Positions 34,296-44,135 of a stretch of 48,681 bases of DNA are shown here, piece after piece. A program made the translations under genes and the position numbers. The DNA comes from Opitutia bacterium UBA7441 (lineage in GTDB: Bacteria > Verrucomicrobiota > Verrucomicrobiia > Opitutales > Coraliomargaritaceae): assembly GCA_002480015.1 (NCBI GenBank), contig DLQD01000044.1, positions 1 through 48,681 of the forward strand. Direction: 5' to 3'. The notes under the pieces are model-generated. The model saw nothing but the letters and a program-made list of their open reading frames with translations, had not been told where the DNA came from and made no database searches. Each line of letters starts with the position of its first letter. Within the stretch, counting starts at the first letter, position 1.

Positions 34296-34712
34296 TTATG
34301 CTTCTTCGCGGGAAACGAAGCGGCAGTGGAATGGGAGCTTGGTGTCAGCTAGGCGGAGTGCTTCACGAGCGGCTGTAGCAGAGCAACCAGCCACTTCGAA
34401 GAGCATCGTGCCGGGCTTGATCACAGCGACCCAACGCTCAACAGAACCTTTACCCTTACCCATGCGGGTTTCTGCAGGTTTTTTGGTGACAGGCTTGTGC
34501 GGGAACACACGGATCCAGACCTTACCCTTACGCTTAAGGCTACGGGTCATCGCGACACGGGCGGCTTCGATTTGCTGCGAAGTCATGCGACCTCGTGTCA
34601 AAGATTGGATACCGAAATCGCCGAAGGCGAGTGCGTTACAAGACTGCGCTGTGCCGTAAATACGACCTTTATGGACCTTACGGTATTTGGTGCGTGATGG
34701 AAGGAGTGCCAT
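34296..34712 (-). CDS. rplP: 50S ribosomal protein L16
   Basis: This 138-residue protein has LLPSRTKYRKVHKGRIYGTA, ITSQQIEAARVAMTR-like RMTSQQIEAARVAMTRSLKR, and HKPVTKKPAETRMGKGKGSV, which contacts the A site and peptidyl transferase region. Confidence 0.97.
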   Translation of the reverse strand: MALLPSRTKYRKVHKGRIYGTAQSCNALAFGDFGIQSLTRGRMTSQQIEAARVAMTRSLKRKGKVWIRVFPHKPVTKKPAETRMGKGKGSVERWVAVIKPGTMLFEVAGCSATAAREALRLADTKLPFHCRFVSREEA

Positions 34713-34769
34713 GGTTCGCTCTGTGTAAAATGTTAAAGAGTAAAATTCAGTTCAATTCGGGATCTACGA

Positions 34770-35402
34770 TTATACGTCGGCCTCGTCGGGGAGGCAGATC
34801 CAGCACTTCACGCCGATGATACCGTAGACAGTGCTCGCTTCGGAGAAGCCGTAGTCAATTTTTGCACGAAGAGTTTGGAGAGGCACACGGCCCTGGCGCT
34901 GTTGCTCTGTGCGGGCGATATCTGCGCCGCCGAGGCGACCGGAGCACTGGATACGGATACCGTCAGCGCCCATCGCCATTGTGGTTTGCACCGCACGCTT
35001 CATAGCGCGACGGAAGGCGATACGGCGTTCAAGTTGTAGCGCTACACTTTCAGCGACCAATTGACCGGACAGATCCGGGCGCTTAACTTCTTGAATGTCG
35101 AGCATGATGTCCTTGCCGACCTTTTTATTGAGTTCAAACTTGAGCTTATCCAGCTCGGCACCCTTGCGCCCGATGACCACACCAGGACGTGCAGTGAAAA
35201 TCTTAACACGGATACGTCCCGAAGCACGTTCAATAAAGATGCGAGGCACGGATGCATAGCGCAGCTTCTCCGTCAGGAAAGTCCGGATGGTGTGATCTTC
35301 CTTAATAAATTGAGGAAATTGCTCCTTGTTCGCATACCAGCGAGAATCCCAGTCGCGGGTTACTGCAAGGCGGAAGCCGGTTGGATGTACTTTTTGTCCC
35401 AT
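34770..35402 (-). CDS. rpsC: 30S ribosomal protein S3
   Basis: This 210-residue protein starts MGQKVHPTGFRLAVTRDWDS and has the KH domain with PGVVIGRKGAELDKLKFEL. The C-terminal domain has GRLGGADIARTEQQRQGRVP and DYGFSEASTVYGIIGVKCW. S3 lines the mRNA entry channel. Confidence 0.97.
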   Translation of the reverse strand: MGQKVHPTGFRLAVTRDWDSRWYANKEQFPQFIKEDHTIRTFLTEKLRYASVPRIFIERASGRIRVKIFTARPGVVIGRKGAELDKLKFELNKKVGKDIMLDIQEVKRPDLSGQLVAESVALQLERRIAFRRAMKRAVQTTMAMGADGIRIQCSGRLGGADIARTEQQRQGRVPLQTLRAKIDYGFSEASTVYGIIGVKCWICLPDEADV

Positions 35403-35435
35403 AATGAGTCGGTGTCGTTAAAGTCGCTCTGAGGC

Positions 35436-35771
35436 TTAGGCCTCGTCGGTGAGGATGATACGGATGTGGCTGGTTGCCTTCTTGTAAGGGTGAGCCGATC
35501 CACGTGCGGCAGGACGGAAACGTTTGAACGTAGGGCCTTGCTCGACGGTTGCGGACTCAATTTTGAGAGCATCCGATGAAAGATTGTTATTGTTTTCCGC
35601 ATTTGCGATCGCCGACTGGAGAGTCTTGCTCACGAGACGGGCCGACTTGCGTGGGATGAAGCGAAGAACTTCAACCGCTTCGGCGGCGTTGCGACCTTGG
35701 ATGGCCTTAGTGATCTCGCGCACCTTGCGGGGCGACATACGGGCGTATTTAGTATAGGCTTGGACCTGCAT
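35436..35771 (-). CDS. rplV: 50S ribosomal protein L22
   Basis: This 111-residue protein has YTKYARMSPRKVREITKAIQ, SARLVSKTLQSAIANAENN and the tunnel hairpin end FKRFRPAARGSAHPYKKATS. It starts 5 bases after the unrelated envelope gene that separates it from rpsS. Confidence 0.97.
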   Translation of the reverse strand: MQVQAYTKYARMSPRKVREITKAIQGRNAAEAVEVLRFIPRKSARLVSKTLQSAIANAENNNNLSSDALKIESATVEQGPTFKRFRPAARGSAHPYKKATSHIRIILTDEA

Positions 35772-35776
35772 GAGAT

Positions 35777-36160
35777 TCAGCTGTTTTGAAGTGTTTTAAT
35801 TCGGGCAATATCGCCCGCTTGTATGGTGGAGTCTTCGACCAATTCGAGGATAAGTCCTGCGGAGCGGTCGCTACGAGATTCGATGATGATGAGCTCGCCG
35901 ATCGAACGGACACCGCGCGTGACGCGGCAGACCATCCCGAGGCGAAGTCCTTGCTCAAGGCCGCCATCGAGAATGACGACATCGGCTGCGAGAGTGGGTA
36001 TAACCTCTGCCACAGGTGCGGCGTTTGGACTGTACAGTGACTCTTGGGCGAAAGCGGGCACTTCTCCGTTCACAACCGCCACCCAAGAAGACACAAGCAT
36101 TGCTCCGAAAAAGAGCAAGCCGGCAGGCTTCAGTGTGCGAGTTGAGCGGGAAAATTGCAT
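35777..36160 (-). CDS. Predicted exported protein inside the S10 operon, unknown function
   Basis: This 127-residue protein is not a ribosomal protein. A basic start (MQFSRSTRTLKPAG) is followed by a hydrophobic segment LLFFGAMLVSSWVAVVNG and a likely cleavage site near VPAFA, which predicts export or anchoring. The C-terminal 75 residues form one beta-rich unit: DVVILDGGLEQGLRLGMVC, RVTRGVRSIGELIIIESRSD, SAGLILELVED and IQAGDIARI. The form GL-x-x-G-x-x-x-V-x-R and GE(L/V)-x-V resembles small FlgT-C-like barrels of envelope proteins (weak likeness). It lies 20 bases after rpsS and 5 bases before rplV, so it must be co-transcribed. No good Shine-Dalgarno precedes the ATG, hinting at low translation or coupling. 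Confidence 0.8.
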   Translation of the reverse strand: MQFSRSTRTLKPAGLLFFGAMLVSSWVAVVNGEVPAFAQESLYSPNAAPVAEVIPTLAADVVILDGGLEQGLRLGMVCRVTRGVRSIGELIIIESRSDRSAGLILELVEDSTIQAGDIARIKTLQNS

Positions 36161-36180
36161 AGCGTTGCAGTTAGAGAATT

Positions 36181-36444
36181 TTATTTACCGGTGGGATGCC
36201 CCTTAAAGGTGCGGGTCGGAGCAAACTCCCCGAGCTTGTGACCCACCATGTTCTCAGTGACGTAGACGGGCAGGAAGCTGCGACCGTTGTGCACATTGAA
36301 GTTAAGGCCGACAAAATCGGGAGTGATGGTGGAGCGGCGCGACCATGTTTGGATCGGCTTGCGGTCGTTGTTGGCCTGTGCGACCGTTACCTTTTTTGCA
36401 AGGTGCGGATCGACAAAGAAACCTTTTTTTACTGAACGAGACAT
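36181..36444 (-). CDS. rpsS: 30S ribosomal protein S19
   Basis: This 87-residue protein has SRSVKKGFFVDPHLAKKV, TWSRRSTITPDFVGLNFNVH and YVTENMVGHKLGEFAPTRTF, the S19 signature. Confidence 0.97.
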   Translation of the reverse strand: MSRSVKKGFFVDPHLAKKVTVAQANNDRKPIQTWSRRSTITPDFVGLNFNVHNGRSFLPVYVTENMVGHKLGEFAPTRTFKGHPTGK

Positions 36445-36460
36445 AGCTTGTTAAATCGGT

Positions 36461-37306
<846 letters not shown>

Positions 37307-37335
37307 GGTGTGTGTCCTGTTGGGTCCCTTCGTGC

Positions 37336-37626
37336 TTAGACGAGTTCGATCTTATCGCCCTCTTTCAGAGTGACGATGGCCTTTTTGTGGCCGCCCTTGG
37401 TGCCCACTTTGCCGCGACGAGAGCGGTCCGCTTTAACCTTAGGCTTTTTATTAAGTATGTTTACATTGATCACCTCTACATTGAAGACCTTCGCGACAGC
37501 GCGAGCGACTTCGATGCGGTTCGCACTGGGTGCGACCTCAAAGGTGTATTGGTTGAAATTAGCAGAGAGATTCGCTGCTTTTTCAGTGACTCGGTATTCG
37601 AGAAGAATTTTATCGGCAATTATCAT
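37336..37626 (-). CDS. rplW: 50S ribosomal protein L23
   Basis: This 96-residue protein has ILLEYRVTEKAANLSANFNQ, TFEVAPSANRIEVARAVAKV, and VNVNILNKKPKVKADRSRRG. It binds signal recognition particle and trigger factor at the tunnel exit. Its start overlaps the rplD stop by 4 bases. Confidence 0.96.
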   Translation of the reverse strand: MIIADKILLEYRVTEKAANLSANFNQYTFEVAPSANRIEVARAVAKVFNVEVINVNILNKKPKVKADRSRRGKVGTKGGHKKAIVTLKEGDKIELV

Positions 37627-38261
37627 GATTCACCTCCGTTCGCACGTGCGATGATGGTTTCGATGCCCTTGGCACTGACGATGATGTGGCGGTAGCGCAC
37701 GACATCGAGGGTGCTGAGATTGCCGGCTTCGGAGAGGGAGACCCCCTCGATGTTGCGGGCGGCCAGGGCGGCGTTGTTTTCAAATTGATCGTCGACGATC
37801 AAAACCTTGCCGCGAGTCGGAAGGACAGCGGTCAGGACTCGATTGAAGAGCTGCGTCTTGGGCTCCTTGACTTCGAGCGCTTCGATCACAGAGAGGCCGC
37901 CTTCATTCGCACGCTCAAAAAGGGCCCGCTGAAAAGCGAGAGTCTTCATCTTGCGGTTGATCTTCTGCGAGAAGTCACGGGGCTTCGGCCCGTGGGCGAT
38001 ACCACCGTGGCGCTGGTGCGGCACGCGGCGCGAACCTTGACGGGCGGTGCCGCTGCCTTTTTGGCGGAAGAGCTTTTTACCGGAACCAGCGACTTCCGCA
38101 CGGGTTTTGGTGGAAGCGTTGCCTTGGCGAGCGTTGGCCTGGTGAGCGAGTACGACCTGGCGCAGTGCAGCTACACCCTTGTCGTCTTCGAAGGCGGGGA
38201 ACGATGCGAAGTCTTTCTCTTCGCTTTTAGTCCCGTCGGCTGTGTAAACTTTAAGTTTCAT
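37623..38261 (-). CDS. rplD: 50S ribosomal protein L4
   Basis: This 212-residue protein has the tunnel loop region KKLFRQKGSGTARQGSRRVP and HGGIAHGPKPRDFSQKINRK, followed by the globular Rossmann-like domain. In E. coli L4 represses the S10 operon; no leader structure could be assigned here. Confidence 0.97.
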   Translation of the reverse strand: MKLKVYTADGTKSEEKDFASFPAFEDDKGVAALRQVVLAHQANARQGNASTKTRAEVAGSGKKLFRQKGSGTARQGSRRVPHQRHGGIAHGPKPRDFSQKINRKMKTLAFQRALFERANEGGLSVIEALEVKEPKTQLFNRVLTAVLPTRGKVLIVDDQFENNAALAARNIEGVSLSEAGNLSTLDVVRYRHIIVSAKGIETIIARANGGES

Positions 38262-38297
38262 CGTAGTATGTCCTTTTATGTCCTAGTTGCGCTCAGC

Positions 38298-38942
38298 CTA
38301 AGCTTGGGCTTTTTTGGTTTTAACCGCTGTGCGGACTGTGACGAGACCGCCACGCGAACCAGGAATACTCCCCTTGACCAAGATGAGATTCTTCTCCGCG
38401 ATGACTTTAACAATTTCGAGGTTTTGCACGGTGCGGCGCACATCACCCATGTGACCTGGCATTTTCTTACCCTTGATCACGTGGCCGGGCCACTGGCACA
38501 TACCATACGAACCACCACGGCGGTGAAACATCGAACCGTGAGAGGCGGGACCACCGGCAAAACCGTAGCGCTTGACCACACCCTGAAAACCGCGGCCCTT
38601 CGAAGTGCCGATCACATCGATCTTTTGTCCGGCCTCGAATTTCTCGACTGTCAGCACATCGCCGACGTTCACATCTGCATCGCCGTTGGTGCGGAACTCC
38701 TGAAGTTCTGCAACTGGCTCGACACCAGCCTTTTTAAAATGGCCGAGAGCTGCTTTCGAGAGACGGTGCTCTTTTTGAGGACGGAAACCGATTTGGACGG
38801 CATTGTATCCATCTTTCTCAGTGGACTTAACCTGCGTGACGGGGCAGGGTCCTGCTTCAATGACAGTAACAGGCACCAGACGATTGTTTTCGTCGAATAC
38901 CTGAGTCATTCCTATCTTTTTACCAAGTAGGGCTACGTTCAT
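38298..38942 (-). CDS. rplC: 50S ribosomal protein L3
   Basis: This 214-residue protein has LLGKKIGMTQVFDENNRLVP, TSKGRGFQGVVKRYGF, and FHRRGGSYGMCQWPGHVIKG with KKMPGHMGDVRRT, containing the methylated-glutamine region (here GHM). It is the first gene of the main superoperon here because rpsJ lies 2.5 kb away behind its own terminator. A promoter must lie in 38943-39200. Confidence 0.97.
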   Translation of the reverse strand: MNVALLGKKIGMTQVFDENNRLVPVTVIEAGPCPVTQVKSTEKDGYNAVQIGFRPQKEHRLSKAALGHFKKAGVEPVAELQEFRTNGDADVNVGDVLTVEKFEAGQKIDVIGTSKGRGFQGVVKRYGFAGGPASHGSMFHRRGGSYGMCQWPGHVIKGKKMPGHMGDVRRTVQNLEIVKVIAEKNLILVKGSIPGSRGGLVTVRTAVKTKKAQA

Positions 38943-39213
38943 AATACTAATTGGCAGGTGGAGCAGAGGCTCCGTTTCCTTGACCTGCGTTAGAGAGTTA
39001 AAAAATGTGATTTATCGCCTCAGTTGGGAAGCGAGCGACGGAAAAAAGAGGGAAGTTTGACTCTCGTCAACCCCTGATTTCGTAAAAATTGAAAAATCTT
39101 TTTTAGGCCGTGCTCTCGAATTCCTTATACAGATGCGTGCAACTACTATATATCGTGACTCAAGGAATGATTTTTTGAGTTTAGTGCGCTGCAGGAAAGT
39201 TAGGTTCGGTCAT

Positions 39214-39235
39214 GTCGGCAGGCGCACCTGCCGAC
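39214..39235. repeat. Perfect 9-bp hairpin, palindromic repeat element
   Basis: GTCGGCAGG (39214-39222) and CCTGCCGAC (39227-39235) pair around CGCA, followed by GAATG. A similar hairpin with GCAA loop and GACGAAT tail is at 40363-40384. No T-run follows, so it is not an intrinsic terminator. Confidence 0.7.
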
Positions 39236-39474
39236 GAATGCTTCGCCTTAGAAACCAAGGGCTCAAGGCGAGTCCAAAGCTTGTCAGTTATGAATAAACG
39301 AGGTATCTCGAGTGCCATCCCGACCATCCCACATCTTTAGATCAGCTTGTAGCGACTTAATGCGTGAACACGACCTGGCGTCCTGAATTGTAAATAGCCG
39401 ACATTTATGGGTGGTGCGGTAGCGATGCGAAGCCAGTCGCGTCGACGTAAGAAACGATCCGCCAACGCGGGGAG

Positions 39475-39502
39475 GTCGACCCCGCTGGCGCGGGTTCGCT
39501 TT
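39475..39502 (-). repeat. 28-bp REP-like hairpin, family B copy 1
   Basis: GTCGAC is followed by the stem CCCGC-TGGC-GCGGG and TTCGCTTT. On the minus strand the head is AAAGCGAA instead of GTAGCGAA, so this copy has lost the GTAG. Confidence 0.7.
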
Positions 39503-39535
39503 CTCAGCGCTTGGCATAATCTAGAGTGTATCCAC

Positions 39536-39563
39536 GTCGACCCTGCTGGCGCGGGTTCGCTAC
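39536..39563 (-). repeat. 28-bp REP-like hairpin, family B copy 2
   Basis: GTCGAC, stem CCTGC-TGGC-GCGGG (one G-T pair), TTCGCTAC. Read on the minus strand it starts GTAGCGAA, the GTAG head known from REP elements. Confidence 0.75.
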
Positions 39564-39782
39564 AGACACAAAAAGACCGACGCTCGCGAGAGCTTTGTCA
39601 ATCAACTCCCGGACAATACTTCTAGCTAAACGCAATATGCTTCCGCGGACCGAATGCCCCACTTCATTGAGTCCACCAAACGTTTATCAGCTCCGACCCA
39701 GCGCCAGATTGCAGATTGCCTACAATCCGCGGGGTGGCGCTTGGGGACAAGCGCCGCTACCTTTCGCAGGCGCAGGGGCGCA

Positions 39783-39814
39783 AAAGCCCGCAGCTCGAAT
39801 GAGCGGCGGGCTTT
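39783..39814 (-). terminator. Terminator of the ssb gene, twin of the rpsJ terminator
   Basis: AAAGCCCGC pairs with GCGGGCTTT and the inner GCTC with GAGC, around the loop GAAT; TTTT follows on the minus strand. It is 24 bases after the ssb stop. It differs from the terminator at 41359-41390 only in the four loop bases. Confidence 0.85.
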
Positions 39815-39837
39815 GAAAAGATCAGGGGGCGGCCGCG

Positions 39838-40224
39838 TTACGCAGCGCGGCGGCTAAAGTTTTTGCCCCTAGGCTGGCTGGTGTGCTTGGCTCCAGAGTT
39901 GTGCTTCGGCTGCGCGACCTTCTCCGGAGCGGGGTCGAGGAACTCGACCTTGTAGGCGGTCAAGACGATGCGACTGCGCTTATCGCCTGCCTCCGTCTCC
40001 CAGTTTTCCTGTTTGAGCGCGCCGGAGAGGAGCGTCTTTGAGCCCTTGTAGAGGTGCTCCACAAGATGCGGCATATTCCACGCCTCGACGGGGATGAAGA
40101 CGACGCGCTCGCCTTCGTTGCAAGCGAGGGTGAACGTGCTGAGGTGTTGATCCCCCGATTTCGACTGAATGTCGCGGGTTTCAATGTCGGCGGTGAGGTT
40201 TCCTGTCATTATGATCTGATTCAT
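39838..40224 (-). CDS. ssb: Single-stranded DNA-binding protein paralogue
   Basis: This 128-residue protein has an SSB OB fold: MNQIIMTGNLTADIETRDIQ, STFTLACNEGERVVFIPVEA, then LVEHLYKGSKTLLSGALKQE and RIVLTAYKVEFLD. The tail is basic (KHTSQPRGKNFSRRAA) and lacks the acidic D-D-x-P-F tip that recruits repair proteins. It is thus unlikely to be the main replicative SSB; it looks like a plasmid/phage-type or specialised paralogue. AAAGGA lies 7 bases before the ATG. It lies inside the island that separates rpsJ from rplC and has its own promoter and terminator. Confidence 0.85.
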   Translation of the reverse strand: MNQIIMTGNLTADIETRDIQSKSGDQHLSTFTLACNEGERVVFIPVEAWNMPHLVEHLYKGSKTLLSGALKQENWETEAGDKRSRIVLTAYKVEFLDPAPEKVAQPKHNSGAKHTSQPRGKNFSRRAA

Positions 40225-40300
40225 GATATGTCCTTTCAGTTACATGTTATTAGCTTGTTACGAATGAATCGTGTTTCGTGCCCCTCGAATGAGGAACGGC

Positions 40301-40345
40301 TCACTATATGCCATTTTCAATTTAAGGCTGTCAAGCTTATAGTGA
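40301..40345 (-). promoter_or_regulatory. ssb promoter framed by an 8-bp inverted repeat
   Basis: On the minus strand TTGACA (40334-40329) and CATATA (40310-40305) are 18 bases apart. TCACTATA (40301-40308) and TATAGTGA (40338-40345) form a perfect inverted repeat that overlaps the -10 and lies just upstream of the -35. This is the layout of a repressor-controlled promoter. It leaves a leader of about 75 bases before the ssb ATG. Confidence 0.55.
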
Positions 40346-40362
40346 ACAAATTATCATATTAA

Positions 40363-40384
40363 CGACGTGACGCAAGTCACGTCG
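40363..40384. repeat. Perfect 9-bp hairpin, second palindromic element
   Basis: CGACGTGAC and GTCACGTCG pair around GCAA, followed by ACGAATC. Resembles the hairpin at 39214-39235 in loop size and tail. Confidence 0.7.
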
Positions 40385-40423
40385 ACGAATCTGGGGCCCC
40401 TGCAGTCAATTGAGCCACACGGT

Positions 40424-40451
40424 GTCGACCTTGCTAGCGCAAGTTCGCTAC
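40424..40451 (-). repeat. 28-bp REP-like hairpin, family B copy 3 with compensatory changes
   Basis: GTCGAC, stem CTTGC-TAGC-GCAAG, TTCGCTAC. Both sides of the stem have changed relative to copies 1 and 2, so pairing is kept. The minus-strand head is GTAGCGAA. Confidence 0.75.
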
Positions 40452-40511
40452 AAATTTTTCACTCAGCCTGACTACTTAGATACAGATGCTCTAAAGCAGC
40501 CACTACGGGAT

Positions 40512-40943
40512 CTACGACAGCAGTGGATTCTTCCAATCCAGGCCGGGGAAGCGCGCAAAGTCGGAATCATTGGAGCAGAGTGTGGCACGATTCTCGATCG
40601 CATAGATCGCCAAGGATGCGTCGGAGGTCAGAGTTCCACTGGAATGACTGCGGTGCAGCAGCTGAAAAACCTTTTGACTGTGGTCCTCTTGAGGCAGGAG
40701 AACTCGTGCAACAGGGACACTCAACCAAGACTCAACAACAGCTTGCGCGGCAGCGAGCGTCACCGCCGAAGCGCCGAGTCTGGGATTCGTGGCTATACGA
40801 ACAAAGCCTAAGCTCACCTCATGCGGCAAACCAATCAACTCGCGCCCATTGATCGCCGACTCCCACCACACTCTCGCCGCTTCGTGTTGTGGCACATGGA
40901 GATTGTAGGCGTAGAGCAACAGATTGAGATCCGGCAGAATCAT
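40512..40943 (-). CDS. vapC: VapC-type PIN-domain toxin (locus 2)
   Basis: This 143-residue PIN-domain protein starts MILPDLNLLLYAYNLHVPQH (Asp5) with LPHEVSLGFVRIATNPRL (second acid), TLTSDASLAIYAIE (third) and LCSNDSDFARFPGLDWKNPL (fourth). It is of the TA-system type with the SDFARFPGL ending common in mycobacterial-like VapC. It is unrelated in subfamily to the locus 1 toxin. Its start overlaps vapB by 4 bases. Confidence 0.9.
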   Translation of the reverse strand: MILPDLNLLLYAYNLHVPQHEAARVWWESAINGRELIGLPHEVSLGFVRIATNPRLGASAVTLAAAQAVVESWLSVPVARVLLPQEDHSQKVFQLLHRSHSSGTLTSDASLAIYAIENRATLCSNDSDFARFPGLDWKNPLLS

Positions 40944-41191
40944 CGCGCCAGCTCTCGGAGGGTTTCCTCGTCGTCCAGCTCGTCGGCGAGACGGTTCATA
41001 CTGCGCCCATTGAACTCAGCGGGAAAAGCGGATGGAAAAATCGGCTCTACGGTGAGGTGCTGGCTCGAAGGCTGACTCAAGGCACGACGGATCGCCCCGT
41101 TGAGGACTTCTTTGAAAGAGTTGCCCGTACGGGCGGCCTCCTCCCGCAGCAGATGCTCGGTATCCGGGTCAATTGTCACCGTAGTTCGCAT
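40940..41191 (-). CDS. vapB: VapB antitoxin, ribbon-helix-helix (locus 2)
   Basis: This 83-residue protein starts MRTTVTIDPDTEHLLREEA, a ribbon-helix-helix DNA-binding domain (beta strand TTVTID, then RTGNSFKEVLNGAIRRAL). The C-terminal half (RSMNRLADELDDEETLRELA) is the toxin-binding tail. It belongs to a different antitoxin fold from locus 1. Its ATG lies 6 bases after a -10 box, so the message may be leaderless. Confidence 0.88.
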   Translation of the reverse strand: MRTTVTIDPDTEHLLREEAARTGNSFKEVLNGAIRRALSQPSSQHLTVEPIFPSAFPAEFNGRSMNRLADELDDEETLRELAR

Positions 41192-41233
41192 GATTACACA
41201 ATAGCATCATTTTATTTGCTGTCAAGACAGCAA
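41191..41233 (-). promoter_or_regulatory. vapBC-2 promoter and palindromic operator, probably leaderless
   Basis: On the minus strand TTGACA (41225-41220), a 16-base spacer and TATTGT (41203-41198) precede the ATG at 41191 by 6 bases. The palindrome TTGCTGTC-AA-GACAGCAA (41216-41233) covers the -35 box. Confidence 0.65.
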
Positions 41234-41358
41234 GTAATGACCGTAATACAACTCTGGAAATATTAGGCGCCAGTAAAAACATCCCGCAAACCAAAATAAT
41301 AGAGTATTCAAGCAAGGCAAATTCAATCAATAGTGTTTTGAAAACTATCAAACCCGAA

Positions 41359-41390
41359 AAAGCCCGCAGCTCATGCGAGCGGCGGGCTTT
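41359..41390 (-). terminator. Terminator after rpsJ
   Basis: AAAGCCCGC/GCGGGCTTT with inner GCTC/GAGC around the loop ATGC; TTTTT follows on the minus strand. It lies 51 bases after the rpsJ stop and closes the str block. The gap 41234-41358 shows no other element. Confidence 0.88.
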
Positions 41391-41440
41391 GGGAAGCGTC
41401 GAAGCAACTAACTTCTAGCTCCTAACTTCTAGCTCCTCCT

Positions 41441-41749
41441 TTAAACGTTGATCGAGATATCGACGCCGGCAGGGAGGTTGAGCTTCTTGAGCTCGTCCAC
41501 TGTGGCGGCGGTCGGTTCGATGATATCGATGAGGCGCTTGTGGGTGCGGACTTCGAATTGGTCCATAGATTTTTTGTTAACGTGAACGGAACGGTTCACC
41601 GTCAGTTTCTCGATTTTAGTCGGCAGCGGAACGGGTCCCGATACACGGGCGCCGGAGCGCTTAGCTGTCTCGACGATGTCCGCGGAGGACTGGTCGATAA
41701 CACGATAATCAAAGCCTTTAAGGCGGATACGGATGCGTGGTGTGCTCAT
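41441..41749 (-). CDS. rpsJ: 30S ribosomal protein S10
   Basis: This 102-residue protein has MSTPRIRIRLKGFDYRVIDQ, SADIVETAKRSGARVSGPVP and HVNKKSMDQFEVRTHKRLID, the S10 signature. It is also the NusE antitermination factor. It follows fusA by 104 bases with no tuf between, and is followed by a terminator rather than rplC. The ATG at 41749 begins the conserved sequence. Confidence 0.97.
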   Translation of the reverse strand: MSTPRIRIRLKGFDYRVIDQSSADIVETAKRSGARVSGPVPLPTKIEKLTVNRSVHVNKKSMDQFEVRTHKRLIDIIEPTAATVDELKKLNLPAGVDISINV

Positions 41750-41853
41750 TTTATGTTTGGTTGATTGTTGTTCGTTGAAGGTTGCGGATTGAAAAGTCGC
41801 TTTGTTTTGAAGTTGAAGTACGCTGACCACCGCCAGCGTCTTACGATGATTTC

Positions 41854-44001
<2,148 letters not shown>

Positions 44002-44055
44002 AGAAGAGATTAGACTGGAAAAGAACGGGGAGAGAAGCGGGAGCCCGAAGACTAG

Positions 44056-44135
44056 CGCAGGAGGGGCGCGACTATAGCAGGAGAGGCCCTACCAGTGCAG
44101 GAGGGGCGCTACCAGTGCAGGAGAAGCGCTACCAG
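44056..44135 (-). repeat. Four 20-bp tandem repeats between rpsG and fusA
   Basis: Read on the minus strand the unit is CTGGTAGCGCTTCTCCTGCA, with four units at 44135-44116, 44115-44096, 44095-44076 and 44075-44056. Units 1 and 2 differ at 2 of 20 bases and divergence increases downstream. The first unit contains the last codon and TAG stop of rpsG. The array fills the spacer ahead of fusA. Confidence 0.85.

Larger units (their letters stand above)
38943..39837. other. 895-bp intergenic region between rplC and ssb, no gene found
   Basis: No conserved coding sequence was seen on either strand; the short open frames have no family patterns. It should contain the promoter and leader of the rplC operon. 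A dyad TTGAC-TCTC-GTCAA (39057-39070) lies about 115 bases before rplC and is AT-rich around it. The second half contains palindromic repeats (listed separately) and the ssb terminator. Confidence 0.7.

Noticed and set aside
37686..38930. 414-codon open frame on the plus strand
   Set aside because: It lies opposite rplD and rplC, which are certain genes. The frame is open because of codon bias in the genes beneath and has no family pattern.
39041..39071. rplC promoter from TTGACG and a T-rich -10
   Set aside because: The -10 would be only a run of T; match too poor to call.
39407..39625. Short frames across the REP-like repeats
   Set aside because: They are composed of the repeat hairpins; no conserved protein pattern.
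39475..40451. Possible CRISPR array from the repeated 28-bp sequence
   Set aside because: Only three copies, irregular spacing (about 33 and 860 bases between) and no cas genes. Hairpin and GTAG head fit REP elements better.
41169..41351. 60-codon hydrophobic frame upstream of vapB-2
   Set aside because: It overlaps the vapB start and its promoter palindrome, and has no ribosome binding site or similarity.
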